Source: Cucurbitaria berberidis CBS 394.84
Taxonomy: Eukaryota; Ascomycota; Dothideomycetes; Pleosporales; Cucurbitariaceae
NCBI RefSeq assembly: GCF_010015615.1
Contig: NW_024468935.1
Coordinates: 5,363,692-5,427,691, forward strand
Direction of reading: 5' to 3'
DNA length: 64,000 bases
In this document: one piece after another, positions 34,472 through 48,632 of the stretch
Layout of the letters: the number at the start of each line of letters is the position of its first letter
How positions within the stretch are numbered: position 1 is the stretch's first letter
Position numbers and translations under genes: made by a program
The notes under the pieces: generated by a model
The model's database searches: none
What the model saw: the letters and a program-made list of their open reading frames with translations, nothing else
Told to the model about the DNA's origin: nothing

Positions 34472-37400
34472 TTATCCTGTAGACAGAATAGACTAGTATT
34501 TCCCAAGAACTTTTGCACATCGTACACACAAACGTTGACTCTCGTGAGACACATTACCCCTATTTTACAAAATAATGCTGTCGAAAGGTTTAGGAATTGT
34601 GTTTGATCATGTTGGCAGGCCTTGAGAGAGTGACCAGCAATTGCAAAGCTTCAGGAGAATAAATCAGCAGGATTCGACTGATACGATTCCAGGGTGATAA
34701 AACAAACGAGGTATGAGGCTTATATTCCAACTCGACTCCGCATATTACCAAGTAGACTCTCGTTATCCATGAAAGACTCAAATCCGCCGTGCTCCCCTCC
34801 ACAGTTTCTTCCACTCAGAAACAAACCTTTCACAAGAGTACCTATGCACGTCTCTCAATCTCAGACACCATACCAAGCCTTAACGATTCTTGATCCTGAC
34901 AATCTCCTCGGCGCCCAAGTAATCGATAGACAGCGAGACAGCCATCCAAGTCCGCTTCGGTGCCACGCAAGCGAATCGCTACGTCGCAGCCCGCAACAAC
35001 TCGGTTAAGCGGCCGCGGAGGATGTACAGGCCGCGCACCAAGGCCGCGCAAATGTTTTCCTATTTAGAGAGAGAGAGCGGGGGAAGTCCAAGTTGCAGGG
35101 TCAAGAATCCACGGCGAGAGGTTGAGCAGTGTCGATGCATGGTGCGTGTGACTTGGCCATGACTCCTGACTCTGCTTCTGTACGCTAGTGTGGGGATTTC
35201 TAGATCTCGCCCTCGGACGACCGCAGAGTCTGAACGCATTGAATGGACATGAGGGGGTCTTGGACGAGGTGTGTGTGGTGGGTGGCTTCGCTTCAACTTC
35301 TGTGTAACGTGGAGAGGGACAAGGATCGACATCGTGTGTTGGATGTTTCGCCTGCTCCCTCCGGTGAAGAGACATCGCGCTAAGCCATGTTTCGAACCCT
35401 ACATTTCACTGCATCAGTCCAGTGGCATATCCATTCGTCCAGGTGACTGACCTTCATGTTGTCCTGGTTGTGCTCCGCCACCGCCTGCGGCCCGATCAAC
35501 CCAATCGTGGGTCCCAGGGTGACTGAACGCAACCGTTGCTATATTCTCTTACTCCAGCCGACTCGACTTGAAGTTGGTTGCCCAGTTATTATCCTGCAGC
35601 AACCGCCACTGCAACTATGAGCTCAAGATTACCAAACACAGGTACATGCACGGCTGAGGTGATTCAGTGGCCTTGTCTCGAGCAGGCTTGACTTTTCCAG
35701 TCATGTCACCGGGTATGTAGATGCCATCGATGTGAATAGTCGTCCGCAACACATTGACCGCTGCTGCAACCTCGAGCCTATTCTGCAGGTCTAATCCAAT
35801 CTCTTTCGTTTCGATGAAGCGTGGAGGGCCTCGCACCTGATGTCTTCTTTTACCCAGGCGCGTTGAGAGTCGCCGTTCAGCCGCACGATCTGCTGATACC
35901 TTGAGGCTTGTCGAGGTGGAACTTTGGCATCCTTGGATATGTCGTAGAAAAGCCGCGTGCTCCTTTCAGCGTTACGCTCACCCACGTAAAACACCATTCT
36001 GGCAGTCAGCGCTTCTTCAGCCGTGTGGGTTCTCCCTTTTTTGGACGCAGCTGAACATGTTGGCGCAAACGCCTTGTGTACAACATTGATGCCCTTTCAC
36101 CCACATGAGCAGACGTGCCCCTAGATTTTCCGTGTTCAATAAGCAAGATATGTACGTTGTACCCGGATATGTGGCGTGGTGTTTCCGGCTCTTCACATGC
36201 TTCCGCCAGTGTCTATGTAGTCATAGGTTTTCGCCGTGGAAGCCATTGCCGTTCCATGGTTGGATGAATAGCCATTGAGCTGGGTTAAGCGAAGCGCTAC
36301 TGTGGTGTGATAGAAGGAGAACTGCTCAAGGGTCCAATGCGTCAGCGAAACGTAGACAGACGGTCGAGAGGAGGTGCGATATAATATGGAGCGCGATAGT
36401 GTCCATGGTGCAATCAGCTTGGACAGCATGGGTAAGACCCTTAGCGTCCCCTGTTGGGCTGACGGATAGGCAGGGCGTTGCGTCTCCTACTCTAACACCC
36501 TGTCTTTATCGACTTGTTATTCACGCCACAATCCACGGTTACATCCAATGGGTATCCGCAGCGATGATTATTATCGACGCGTGACGTCAACTCCCTTCTC
36601 TTAAAGTAAATTCCATTTTCTTCTCGCCCTCTGTCTTGTGAACTCGAGGTTCGAGGATCCTCCGCGGAGATTATTGGGCCTGTTTAAACTTGCGCTTATC
36701 GCGTGTGTTGCGTTCCGGCACGGGTGCCACCAGGATCGTGCAATATTGCCGAAAACGTGTTTGTGAACGGACAACCATAGTCAACGTGGGACAAGCCCAT
36801 GCCGAGGCATCAGTCGTGAGACTCGAAGTGCAGCCAAAGACCCTGATATCGTATACTGCGCTGCCGGATGTGGTTTCGCTGTTTCGACTAGTCGTTTTGG
36901 TACGTGATTCGCTTCCAATCATGTGGTATGGTGTATTGGATGGAAACGCGAACCTGCGTCTTGGTCATGTCACTTATCCCTGCTGCTCGCAATAGGAATA
37001 CATGCTGACTTTGGGCGCCTCGATGGTCTCTGCGACTCTCTTTGGATACGGGTAAATATAGTGTCAATGTTGCAGACACGGAGGAAGTCTCCCGATATCT
37101 TGCTCTCAAAGCATGGAATCCTTCTTAAAGCACCGTGCATGCCATGCTGATCCTCAATCAAGGTATATGCAAAATGCAAAATGCGCCAAAGCTGGAGCTC
37201 CCAACAATTCCGGATTTGCAGTGGGCCGTGTTGCGCTTATAGCCCGTAAGATATAACTCCAGGCTGACAGTTAGCGTGCGAAGTCGGATGATTATCGAAT
37301 GATGGGATTACCTCGTATAGTCAGGTCAAAGCGACGTCTAATGCTGCTATGAAGCTAATGACTAGTCGCTCCAGTCTTCTGCTATCGTTTGAGCATGCAT

Positions 37401-40400
37401 TTCTTGGTTCTGGAAGACTTGGCAGCGTGGTAATGACCAGTTACACATGCATTACACACACAACTGCGTACGGAAAGGAAGCCTGGGCAATGTTCAGTCG
37501 ATTGCATAGTTGGGTAATGTGCTCCGCTAGTTAGGATGAAAGATCGGGGATGCATTGAAGGAATGCCATGATTGGATGCCGCGCAGCGCAATTGCTACGA
37601 CAAGGTATTCAGTGTCTGGAGCTTCTGTGGCAGAGCTCGTCATCCTCGGAGTGAAACGAGGTTAGTAGTGACGTGCCTGTCGAGCTATTAGATTAGCAAA
37701 AGCTTGGGCGTTGCTAGTGCTCCCTGTGAGGACCGCTTCAAGATAGCGTGCGGCATGCATGTACGACATCGATCGCCCAAGTCATCAATGTCGATCTCGC
37801 GCGCCGCTCGATATATAGTGTAATGTTGATTAGGCTCGCGACCGAACGCATCTGGTTGCTGTACATTGCTGTTCAGACCTCAGCCCTCGAATGCTTGGGA
37901 TTGTCACCAACGATTCGTTTGACCGCAGCCCCATCTCCATTCTTCGAAGAACGCGTGAAAGGCGGATGTGAACATGATCAATCTGACCTGGTGGAGTGCA
38001 CAAATGGAGAGGAAACGGATTGGCTCATCTTCCTTCCTCTCGTAGAATGGGCGCATGCAGCTAAAGCCCTTCACACCGTTCGCGCGAAGTAAGCAAAGCG
38101 AGAGCTAACGAAGGGGCATGATGCCACCAATATTCATAGCGAGCCGAGCGTATCACTTCTGCAACCGTGTGCTCGCGCATGCAGGCAGGAGAAGTGCTGG
38201 TTAGATGGTATCCGCCATAGCCTCGAATCCGGTCGAATCATAGCAGCTGCGATTGCGGGATTCCGGGACGTTCTCCTTCACCCCCCGCACGATGACAAAC
38301 AGTAGAGCGAGTACGGGCCTGATGGAACTGCTTGAACTTTGCCAGGGTGAATACGGCAGCGAGGCTCGCGGCGTGCAGCTGTTGCGCAAGAGGCTTTTAC
38401 TTCTGGGGAATGAGTCGAGCTCTACGCTGCCGCTGAAGCGTGTGGGGAACCAGATGGCGCCGGACCAAGACCGTCTAGAGCGGTTCGAGACTGGTAATCC
38501 GGGCTGACATGGCCCTAATGACAATCCGGGTAACGATCAAGGATGGACCCTCCAGGCCCTGGTCCCCTCTACGACCGTTGTGCGGCAGTGCTGCAACCTT
38601 TCTGCTCAAACGGCAAGCGCTGGTCAGGAAGAGTTTTGCGTATACTGTGGGTGTGCATATTCGGCTGATTGGAGGTTTTGAGCTAGGTATGTATGGTTAG
38701 TAAAGGTCAGGTGGTGGACGGACGCTAGGCGTGGGATGATGGAGTTGTTCGGCCTCGAGCGCAGCCTCGCCCCCACCAGCACACTCTTTCCATACCATCA
38801 ACCTCAATTACACCGACTACCTTTGTGCACCTGATCCTGCTCTTTAGTCACAGCTTTGATAGCCTTACTGCGATAAGTGTAGATGCGATGGGGTTGGTTG
38901 GAGTGCGCGGGTAAGCAGTGCGCCAGCCTCGCGTCGATTTCGGAAGCGTGTCTTGTCTAGCCCATGTGCTAAGGGAAGATGTCGAAGACAGTGCGTCTCA
39001 TCGATGTATCGAGATCTTCAAAGGTCGTGCTGATGATATCGGCTCGAGAAGTAACAAGCGGCACGCGCTGTTGTCGAGAAGGGTCAAAGCGGCGCCGAGC
39101 TATCCCCAGAATCAGAAGGGAAGGAGCAACCATGACACGCGCTCTATGTGGCGCGATTTGGATTTCATCGGCCCTCCTCTACAACTTCCCCAACGCTTGT
39201 GCGCCACACTGAGTATAATCGTGGGCATGGTCCAGACGTCCTGTCTTACGCCACAGGCCATGCCTGCCCCATCTTCAAAGCGTCCAGGTCAACAACAACA
39301 AACTATTCACAACTCGGTTTGACCGAAAACGACTAGCATGCCGTTTGCGAGACTCCGAGACTGGTGGTGGCTTCCTGGGTGCTTTTCTACATCCTCAGGT
39401 TGGTGTTGGCAACGAGCATGCGCGCCTGGTCGATTCTGAAGCTACGGCGATAAGAGACACACTGAGTTCGTAGACGGACTATTCGGCAAGAAGACGGACA
39501 GCTAACTCTGCGATGAGAGCCGCGTGCTTCAGTTTCAACTGCTTTCGTCAGTCAAGCACCAGTTCGCCCATTAGAACTCTTCGCGTAGTGCCTATGTGCC
39601 TCATGGCACTTACCCGCTTGCTCTTCACCAACGTTCCGAGCTTACTGTTCGATCAATATGGAGCCACGTATTGCTGGTCTTGTCGAAATAGATCGTGGCG
39701 ATATCCCCGGATGGTGTTGTGCATTGCCAAATGTGAATGCAGTTCGGCAGTCCCAGCCTTCAGATCGTTTCAGGTAGCTACAAAGACACGTCTCTGACTA
39801 TGCACGCTCAATTAGCCGCCAGAAGTTTCGAAATCCCAAGGTATTGTTTCTATCCGTGAAGTCTTGTCTACTACATGGCGAGAGTTTTGCGAGAAAGTCC
39901 GAGACTACCCGAGATAGCAGCGCTGAGGGAAAATTGCTCCCAGTTTTCGTCGTGGGAGCCACGGCAGCCAGCCTGTTCAGGCAACAGGTGATCCTGATTG
40001 ACAGTGAGTGTTTACCCGCAGCAAGTGCTCTCCGTGATCTTTTGGGAGATGGAGTGTGAAAAGTACAAGGCTCCGATGGATAGCAACGCTCAATGCGAAC
40101 AAAACTCCGCTTGAGTGTGCAGCAGCTTGAGGCTCTTAAGACCCTCAACCTATCGGATTAGCTGCATGTATCTGGCTTTCTTACGGCACTGGCCCTCGCG
40201 AGGAAGCGGGATACGATCCGCAATATGCGGAGGATCAGCTATGTGTCCCCCCCTCGCCCCCGTGCATTGTGGTTAATGACGCAACCGTCAGATGCAGCAG
40301 GGCTTGCAGATGGCGTTTTTTTTTAAAACCCCCACCATGCTTTTTGGATGTTTGCGTTGATAATTCCCTTCACATACACACTGCAGGATAACCAGGCTCA

Positions 40401-42086
40401 GAAGTGTTCGTAGTATCAAGCTCATACAATACCACGTGAGCAAATCATGCACCCAAAGGGTTGAAGGCAAGACCGAATGCGGACGTAGACAGACGGAATG
40501 GTAACCCTCCATTCCATGTGTAGGCAAGGTCCAAGGTACCACCCAACAGCATATGGCGTCCCATGGCCAACTCGTTCAGTATGCACGAGCAGGCCTCGCA
40601 CAGGCTTCAGGGCATCACAATTGGAGCGCGTATGTGCTCCCGCGGGCCGACAGCTTGATCTGCAAGAGCAAGGTATAGACCCCCGTCTATGCAGCGTACG
40701 TACATGAGCTTGAATTAGGATTGCAGGTGGACGCGGGCTATGTATCTCTTCAGCCGGTGCAGGTACCTCTGCTATTTTGCTGGCCCCGGCGGCTGAGAGA
40801 AATTGATTGGGGGTCCATTTTGAAGGACGACGGCACAAAGGCAATCGTGGTGTCTACTACATAGGGCAATGTGTCCGGCGAGAGGGAGGGGCGGGTGACG
40901 AATGCAGACTGCAGTTGCTGGGGTGGGACCGAGCACGAGCAAAAACGGCAAGCTACTAAACGGTAGTAATATCATGTCATTTAATAGTCTCCCTCGGCCG
41001 GTGGGTCGGAAAGCAGGCACCGCTGGGTCACGAAGGGTGGACATAGGGACAGACGTCGTGGATGGTTTATTGGGCAGTCGGTGGGAGAATAGCCCGTTGG
41101 TCAGCGTCTGCAACATGACGATATTGAGGGCAGTGGATAGGCGATGTCGAAGAGCCGTAATGGTCCAATTAGCCGTGTGGTGAGGACGTATCAAGGGAAG
41201 CTGGAGACGCCAGCCCTGCCGCCAAAGGGCTCGCGGGCGCCTATCTTCGCCATAACGCCACGCTGGGTGGGGACCGCGTGCAGCGGCTAGTGCATGACAC
41301 TCTAAGAGGCACTTGAGTGCGCAATTGGGGCCTAGAGCCCTTGATCTTAGATGGACTGGCGCCAAGCTGGGGGGGTCACATATATTGATCCATCGATCAT
41401 CAGCCGCACTGGTTCGGCGCTGGGTGCGCGGCCTTTCCCCATACCATCGCGGGCATGACCAGAGAGAAGGAGGAGGACTGTGCGACTAATGGCGAGGGCA
41501 AAAAGAGAGGCGGTTGGATAGCATGGCGCCATGGGGTGAGGGTGTCGGGGATAGCGTCTGTCCGTCTGGTCTGTCTCGTGCTCTCGCCAACACCGGAGCG
41601 AGCGCGGGGCGGTTGCACCAGACGAGGCCCTGCTGCTGCTGCTGCTTGTCGACGCACACACGACGACGACGATGCAGTCGATCCCTGAAGGCGCTGGCGT
41701 TGCAGGGTGGCCGGAACATGCGAGCGATTCAACGGCTGGCGGGATCCAAGCATGACGCTCGTGCTCACTGGCGCATGTGCTATGCCCGACTCGGTGCGTA
41801 CCCTGGCCCGCCTCTGTAATTTTGCAACTACCTCATGCTCCAGCCAGGTTCACACTACCCCAAAGTCTGCTAAGGGAAGCTCATGCAGCTTAAACAGCGT
41901 CCGGGAAGCGAAACATGTCGTCGCCGCCCTAGCCCGCCCGCAAGCAACCATGTGTTTAAATACTTGTACATCCGCTGCTTCCCCGGGGCAAGCGGGTTTT
42001 TCACTCCCACCATTCGATGTGATCTTCGTCTGCCGTCCACTCGTCGTAGTTCACGTTCCGTACTACCACGCTCGTTGGTCGTTGCC
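34472..42086. other. 7.6-kb gene-poor stretch
   Basis: No credible coding gene, RNA gene or transposon seen on either strand. Base composition stays near 50% GC, so it is not a RIP-type AT-rich island. The longest open frames (for example 40772-41365 minus, 197 codons) have random-looking composition. The last 1 kb is GC-rich and probably holds the promoter and leader of the GT2 gene. A short CTG repeat and a T9 run (about 40316) are the only simple repeats noted. Confidence 0.5.
41630..41646. repeat. (CTG)5 microsatellite
   Basis: Five CTG units plus CT, followed about 12 bp later by a short CGA/ACG run. It lies in the upstream region of the GT2 gene. Confidence 0.8.
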
Positions 42087-43776
42087 ATGTTTCCCTTTTC
42101 TTTTGCCTTGGTGCCCAATTGGAGTTGGTTTTGTATCTTTCTGGCCCTCTTGTACGTTTCCCGCCCATGCCCTGTCCTGGTCCTGGCTGTGCCTCTGCTG
42201 CCGCAGCCTTATCCGCCATTGCATGCCACTGACTCGCGCAATCCAGTTTGTTTCGATATGTCCGTCTCTGGGTCAATTTGGTGAGCAATTGGACGTATAC
42301 GCCCATCCAGCCCGTCGACGACCCGACCATCACCTCCAAAGACATGACCGTCATCATCCCCACTGTGGCCGAAAACCTCCAGCAATTGAAGGAGACGGTC
42401 CAGAGCGCCTACCGCCTCGAGCCCCTCGAGATTCTGCTCGTGACACCTGACTCGCGCGTGAAGCGTGTCTATCAGATGGTCGAGGAGCTGGGCAGTCCCA
42501 AGATCATCCAGGTCTTGTCCGTCAGCCAGGCCAACAAGCGCCGCCAGCTCTGTCGGGCCATTCCCGAGGTCGAGACCAAGATCACGCTTCTTCTCGACGA
42601 CGACGTCTGGCTCCCAGAGAAATTCACAAAATGGATCCTGGCCCCATTCGAGGATGCTCGTGTGGGAGGCGTCGGCACAAACCAGCAGCTGCGCCGCTCC
42701 AACCGATCGAGCATCTGGGAGTTTCTCGGGGCCATCTACCTGGTCAGGAGGAACTTTGACTGCACGGCCTGCAACTGGATAGACGGCGGATTGCCGTGCC
42801 TTTCGGGACGAGCCGTGGCCTATCGATCAGAGATTCTACAGGACCCCAACTTCACCTACGGCTTCACGCACGAGACATGGGGCAGCGACCATTTCCTAAA
42901 CGCCGACGACGACAACTTCATCACACGCTGGCTGTTCTCGCACAATTGGAAGATCCAACTGCAGAACCACCGTGAGTGTGAGGTGGAGACGACTCTAGAG
43001 GACGATTCCAAGTATCTGCGCCAGTGTCTGCGCTGGGTGCGCTCTAATTGGAGGAGCAATCTGACTAGTCTTAGTGAAGGCCACATGTGGCTGTAAGTAC
43101 ACCTCTAGCTGCCATTTCTGCACCATTTCCGCGTCCTGGACGCGCCAAGAGTGCCCCTCTTCTGCCTCGCCCGACTCGTATCGTACACCACCCTCGCAGC
43201 CTTTGCTAATCCTTTGCCCTAATAGGAGCTACCCGTGGTCTCTCTACGCCGTCTTCCAGACCACCATTACGCAATGGGCCTTCTTGCTCGACGGCCTCCT
43301 GTTCGTCTCGGTCTACTTGGCTCTCTCCGAGGCTGGGTATTACAAGGCCGAGCATGACAAGCAACCCCACGCGGAACCGTGGCCACGCTCTCTGTTTTGG
43401 GGTCTCTTCATCGCCCACTGGGTGTTTTCCAAAACAATAAAGCTAGTCCCGCATTTGTTGAGGAACCCGGGCGACGTCCGCTTTATCCCGGCCTCGGTTC
43501 TATTTGGTTATTTCCACAATCTCATCAAGCTGTACGGCTGCATCACCGTCACAGAGGTATGGCCCCAGCCCCACACCCATCGCTCGCTCGCTCCACCATG
43601 ACTGACCATCGGCTGTTTAGACCACTTGGGGCACTCGCGAAGGCGCAGATGTCGACGACAACATCAGAATGTTTGCCATCCCACCCATGGCTACCATTAC
43701 TCCTCCCTTGACGCCTCCCCCAGGCGGGCGCATGCTTCGCGAGCGAGGCGCCCTCTTCCCATCTTCTTTGAGTTAG
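42087..43776 (+). CDS. Type 2 glycosyltransferase (polysaccharide synthase, Cps1/hyaluronan-synthase-like)
   Basis: Model: join(42087..42151, 42247..43092, 43226..43556, 43621..43776), 465 aa. An N-terminal membrane segment (SWFCIFLALFLFRYVRLWVN) precedes the GT-A domain: MTVIIPTVAENLQQL, LLLDDDVWLP with the DxD-type metal site, GTNQQLRRSNRSS, NWIDGGLPCLSGRAVAY, and the acceptor motif ADDDNFITRW plus QCLRWVRSNWRSN (Q..RW). Two or three membrane segments follow, then a Pro-rich tail. This is the processive GT2 group that synthesises and exports an extracellular polysaccharide; members are needed for hyphal growth on solid surfaces in plant-pathogenic Dothideomycetes. The 95-bp first intron (donor GTACGT, branch CACTGAC) rejoins the membrane helix. 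The frame is open upstream, but ATG 42087 gives a family-like N-terminus. It stands alone in 14 kb of gene-poor DNA. Confidence 0.88.
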
Positions 43777-46700
43777 GCTGGCTATTTCCACTTTTGGTCA
43801 GCATCTTGGCCTTGGCCGCGAATTTGGACGCGGTACAGTAATGTTAGACGTGTGACGATCCGCGCGCGGTATGACTTAATCTCAGCATCTGAGCGGTAGA
43901 GTCGGAATGCCCCATCTATATCCCTTTTTATCGAGCATGGTCGCTCTCAGGTCACCAAAATGGGACGGTTAGGGTGCATGGTGTTCAGGAGTCCTCGGGT
44001 ATTGTCCATGCAGGTTTGCACTGCGTTTCTCGTTCTCGGGCCACTCCAGCAGTTCCGCCCATTGTATAGTCTATGCAAAAGTCAATATGGCATAATGTCA
44101 CTAGTTTGCTTGGTGGCTGTTTGCGCCTTTCCTGTCGCTCGCTGCTGTGCTCGATTCGGAAGCTACCGTCGTGTAACTGCCTCCTCCACGAGGCCGGCTC
44201 AGAGTCGCACAAAGGAACCACGCCTCTTTGTCCGACGCACAGGCAGCACAAACTTAATTCCAACTTCATCTGACAAATACCCACAAGCTGTGAATGGATC
44301 CCTTCGCAACCTGTTTCCCAAGCAACACATGGCCCGAGCCAGCTGCCTCGGGCGCCCAGCCCGCACTACCTACACGCTCCGCGTAGCGCGAACCGTCGTC
44401 CGCGTCGCAGACATTGACTGCTCCATCCATCCTTCTAATCAGGGTGCAAGAGAGCCGAGCGGCACGATATCAACCCATCGCTGTCGTGCTACAAGTGCTA
44501 TCAGGCAATACTCCCGGTGAACCACTCCAAGACGGCAGGTGGGCGCGATGTAACTAGGTACATTCCGGCTCATGCGATGGGGGGCTCAATCATCCTTCTC
44601 CCGGACTATCTCCACTCTCGGCCATGGCCTGCATAAAAAGCGGAGGATTATGAAAGTCGCACCACAGCGGGCCATTTCTGACGACGCCATCTGCGCCTGC
44701 GTCTTTTATTGCCGCGAGGTACTCCCAGGTCATCATCCAGGTCCATCCAGCCCAGCATCGGTTGCAGTGCGCTTTAGGAGTGCAGAGCGTTCTTGCTACG
44801 TTACCGCCCTACCAGATTCCGACAGCGCTGACAGGTCGAAAAGGTGGCCCACCAACAACACGTTCGCTCAAGCGAGCCTGCATCCTGCACGTCTTAGTTG
44901 GGGCTCCAGGAGCGAGCAGAAACCAGACGGCGCCGAACTTCTCATGCACACTTGCCTCGTCGACCCTCAGCATTCATCATTGTGCGTTGCGGCACTTTCC
45001 TTCCCTGTCCACAATTATTTTACCAACAGCAAAAATCTTATACGCGTTCCTCTTTAAACGCGCCATGACACACGCAAGCGGCTCCATGTCAAGCGAGCAA
45101 GCGAGTCGAGATGACTGAGACCCTTTGCCAAACCTTATGCTTGTCATCCCGCTCCCGCCCTGTATGCTCTTAGCCAAGATCTTGCGCTAGACCAGCGCCG
45201 AACGCGGCGTGACGCCAGCCCCAATTCCCCACGTCTTAGCATAGCTGCTTGTCGCGGTGCAAGAAACCCTCGCGAATTTGGGGATACGACAATCATGCAC
45301 TGTAGAGCATGTGTGCAATGGCAGCTTGCTGCATGCAAGCTTCTGTGGCCCGCGTCCCCGATGCAACAGAAAAGCAAGCCAAATTAAGCAAGGACTTTCC
45401 ATTCGGCACTCGCGTGCGCGCGTATAGAACGCATTCACTAACGGCCAAGGGAATAACCTGATTAGTACCTGGCTGATCCAAACTGCTCAAAACGCTCAGG
45501 TGCAGCGTGGATGGACGCCACGTTTAGCCAACTCGGACTGATCGAGATGACTTGGCTGTTGCCAATACCTAGGTTCTGTAAGGGAGGCGCAGCACAAGTT
45601 TGACCTTGTGAAACTTTGACATGGTCCACGCCATTTGACGAATATAGACCTCCTAGTACCGTAGTCAACTTGCATATCGGCATCCGACTTTCGCTTGCCA
45701 CTCCTTGTCAGCATCTGAATGGATGCCATACGGCTGGGTCGAAAGCGAAAACTCTGCACATCTCGCTTCACGCGCACAACACGCCGTCGGGACAGGGTAA
45801 GCAAGAAAGACGCTGGTCACTTTTCGCATCGTCTCAGGACTCGTTCTTCCGGGCCGCATTGAAGACGTATACGTAAGTCAGGAGAGGCTTGCAGCGTCTC
45901 ACTTAACCCAGTTTATCCCACTTTTTCTTCAGTGGTGGGAAGGTTTCCTTGCTATTTTCAACATATGACATGTTGCATATCACAGCTCGCTGATTGTGGA
46001 ATCGCTAGCAGCGGACTATCTCTAGCAGTTTTATTGCTAAATGATGACAAGGTTAAAACATTCACGCAATCTCCGCGCGCATCGGAATATTTGTTTTACT
46101 ATCTAGGCATTCCATATCATCCTTATCCCCCCATTATCACATTGCTCTCAGCATGCGATACTTGTAGGCCAATTAGCCCCATCATCTGCGAGATCCAGCA
46201 GAACTACCGCTATTCACGAATCGATTATGGGCAGTCAATGTACTGCACTGCAAGGGATCCAGACCAGGCAGTGGGTCCTTCTGGCTGACATCAGTCTTAA
46301 ACTCTTTGGTTCGGTTACCGGACAAGAGTGGACCTCTGGAAACTTCGACAACTACAATACTAACTACAATACTCGCTAACAGCTCGTCACGAGCACTACG
46401 AGCTGTGAACCTCGGGTGCGCCCTTTGGTAGTGTCCGTGCCGTGCCGGCCTTGACCCGAGATCTGAGAGGCGAGCACGAGCTGCTGGTCGCTCCGAGTCA
46501 GGACCCTGATGATCGTCGCGTAACGATGCCTCCAGTATTCTTGATTTCTCCATTGACTGACTGAGGAATGTGGGAACCAATTCTCTGTCCACCGGTTATC
46601 AGTCAGGTGTATAACACGGCTGATATAACGACATAAGCCTACCTTCTAATTGGGCCAACGCACATCAGTTTGAGTCTACCCGATCTATGGTTCACTAATG

Positions 46701-48632
46701 TGTTTGTTACGCATCGCTGTTTTCATGGTTTCAGATACACAAACAGCTGAGACTTGGGACTTCGTTCATCACCATAAACCCGATCTACTGGTAAGAACAA
46801 TAAATCAGCACCGACACCATAGCAACAATGAGAGCCTGCCTTACGCGTCAACCCCTTTGCGGGTGGTTCGACCCGTTATTGCACAGCAATTTAACGTTGC
46901 TCTTCATCAAAAGCCACAGCTTCACCGAGTCTCGGCCAAAATATCCGAGCGAGCCGCACCGCGGAGCTTTACTCCACAATACGAGAAAGCATGCACCAAC
47001 ACTAAAATGTCGTGCAGTAAGCCGATGCTTGACCTTGACTCGGCACTTAGTTTGGCCAGGGTCTTACCTGTTTTCTCCACGCTCGCGTCAACCTTTACGA
47101 CATGTACAATTTCCACCCCACTCTCCGAGAGCTTTCCAAGTAGCCAAGCAGTCCTCAATCTGGCACATTGTTCAGGTGTTTTAATTTGGTGCCGCGAATT
47201 AAACCGCGTTGCTTTACGCTATTCCATGCGGAAAGGTTCCACATACAGGACACACCCACCATGTCTCGGCGGGAAATCTTCGTGTTTGGCCCGTTGATGA
47301 TGGGTATAAACGGGTGATGTGCAAACGATTGTGGATACACCAATATCTAGCGCGCGACAAATTGCTGTAGTAACGCGCCAAAAGTGGCAAGTGCTGAAGT
47401 GATATGGCGAAGTATGACAGACTAACAAAGACGGGCGTCCTGATCATGTGGATCCTCTACTTGGTGAAGGATCTGCTAGCAATGGTGCATTGCTGAGTTC
47501 GGCGATCGACAGCCGGACGTTGAGTGCAGCTGTCACGATCTGACAGTCTAGAGACTACTGCAGATCCCTGAAGATGCGAGTTGCCGATATCATGTTACCT
47601 TGGACGGCTTTTCTTCGCTGTCAAACATCTTATCGAAGAGGAGCCTCAGGACACGTGAAATATTTACTTGTTGAGCTGCAAGCGCGCCTCCATTACCCCT
47701 CCTTGCGTCCACTTCGGACATGCCTTACATTAGCGAGCAAACTCGTTAAGCGAAAGAAAACTACCCCCACTGTCCTTTGTCAGCTATGGGTTTGGCACCT
47801 TGTCCCTGTCGGCGCGGAGGAATAGTCAACCACAGCTGCAATATCATATCGGGGTGGAATCCTTTCGAATGCATGGGAGGGTGTATACTGCAATTAGCAC
47901 ACCTGCCGCACACTGTTTCTGGACCGTAGGATTGAGGGCTGGATGTGACTTGTGTGCATGAGTTGTGCAACTCTTCGCGCCAAATATTCCGTATAAACCC
48001 CCTTTAGCAAGGCGTCCCAGCCGTAAAGTACTATGTGTATGGTGTGGGCTGCTGCTATCCGTATGTCGTCATCGCTTGGCTACGAGGTAGGCACAGAGCA
48101 GCTCACTATCAACATTACGTGACTTCAAGAGCCACTCATCAGTAACGCTAAATAACCTTGCAGTTCGTCTGAGAATCTGAATAGTCTCCCCTTCTGATCG
48201 AAAGTTTAGTCGAAAGTTCATCTTAGCTCCAACCCTTCTAGTACTACAAACCTCTCAGCAAATCTTCGAATATGTGTGATCACTTTGCAGTGTAGACTCA
48301 TAACCATGCACCCAGCTCTTTGTCATCACAACTACCTTCCTCGGCTTTGCAGTCACACCAGTAACTTGATAGTGCAGCTATGCGACTACTACTTAGCTGC
48401 CACCCTCTATCTGCATCACCAACAAGGTCAACAAGCGATAGTCGACACAAGGCCCGTCCGCCTACACTCGGTCATAATTATCCCGCCAACCGAAGCACCA
48501 CATCCCCGCATTCCAGATATGCACATGCATCTCGAAGTTCTAGCTCCTGAACCAGACTCATCGCAAAACGCTCTGAACGACTCAGCGATAGCACATTGCA
48601 CAACGGGGCGTCACTAAAGTGCAATTCCCACC
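43777..48632. other. 4.9-kb gene-poor stretch
   Basis: No supported gene. A 199-codon open frame at 46698-47297 (plus) and a smoother-looking 78-codon frame inside it on the minus strand (46922-47158) are the only notable frames; neither has a recognised family, start context or splice support. No repeats or RNA genes seen. Confidence 0.45.

Noticed and set aside
36640..36680. tRNA-like GGTTCGAGG word
   Set aside because: No acceptor, D or anticodon stem can be formed around it.
40772..41365. 197-codon open frame on the minus strand
   Set aside because: GC-rich region where stops are rare; residue composition looks random, no domain.
41883..42086. Upstream in-frame extension of the GT2 protein
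   Set aside because: The open frame is Arg/Ser/Pro-rich without family match; ATG 42087 gives the usual short N-terminus and membrane helix.
34472..42086. RIP-degraded transposon island
   Set aside because: Not AT-rich, no terminal repeats, no transposase or reverse-transcriptase motifs seen.
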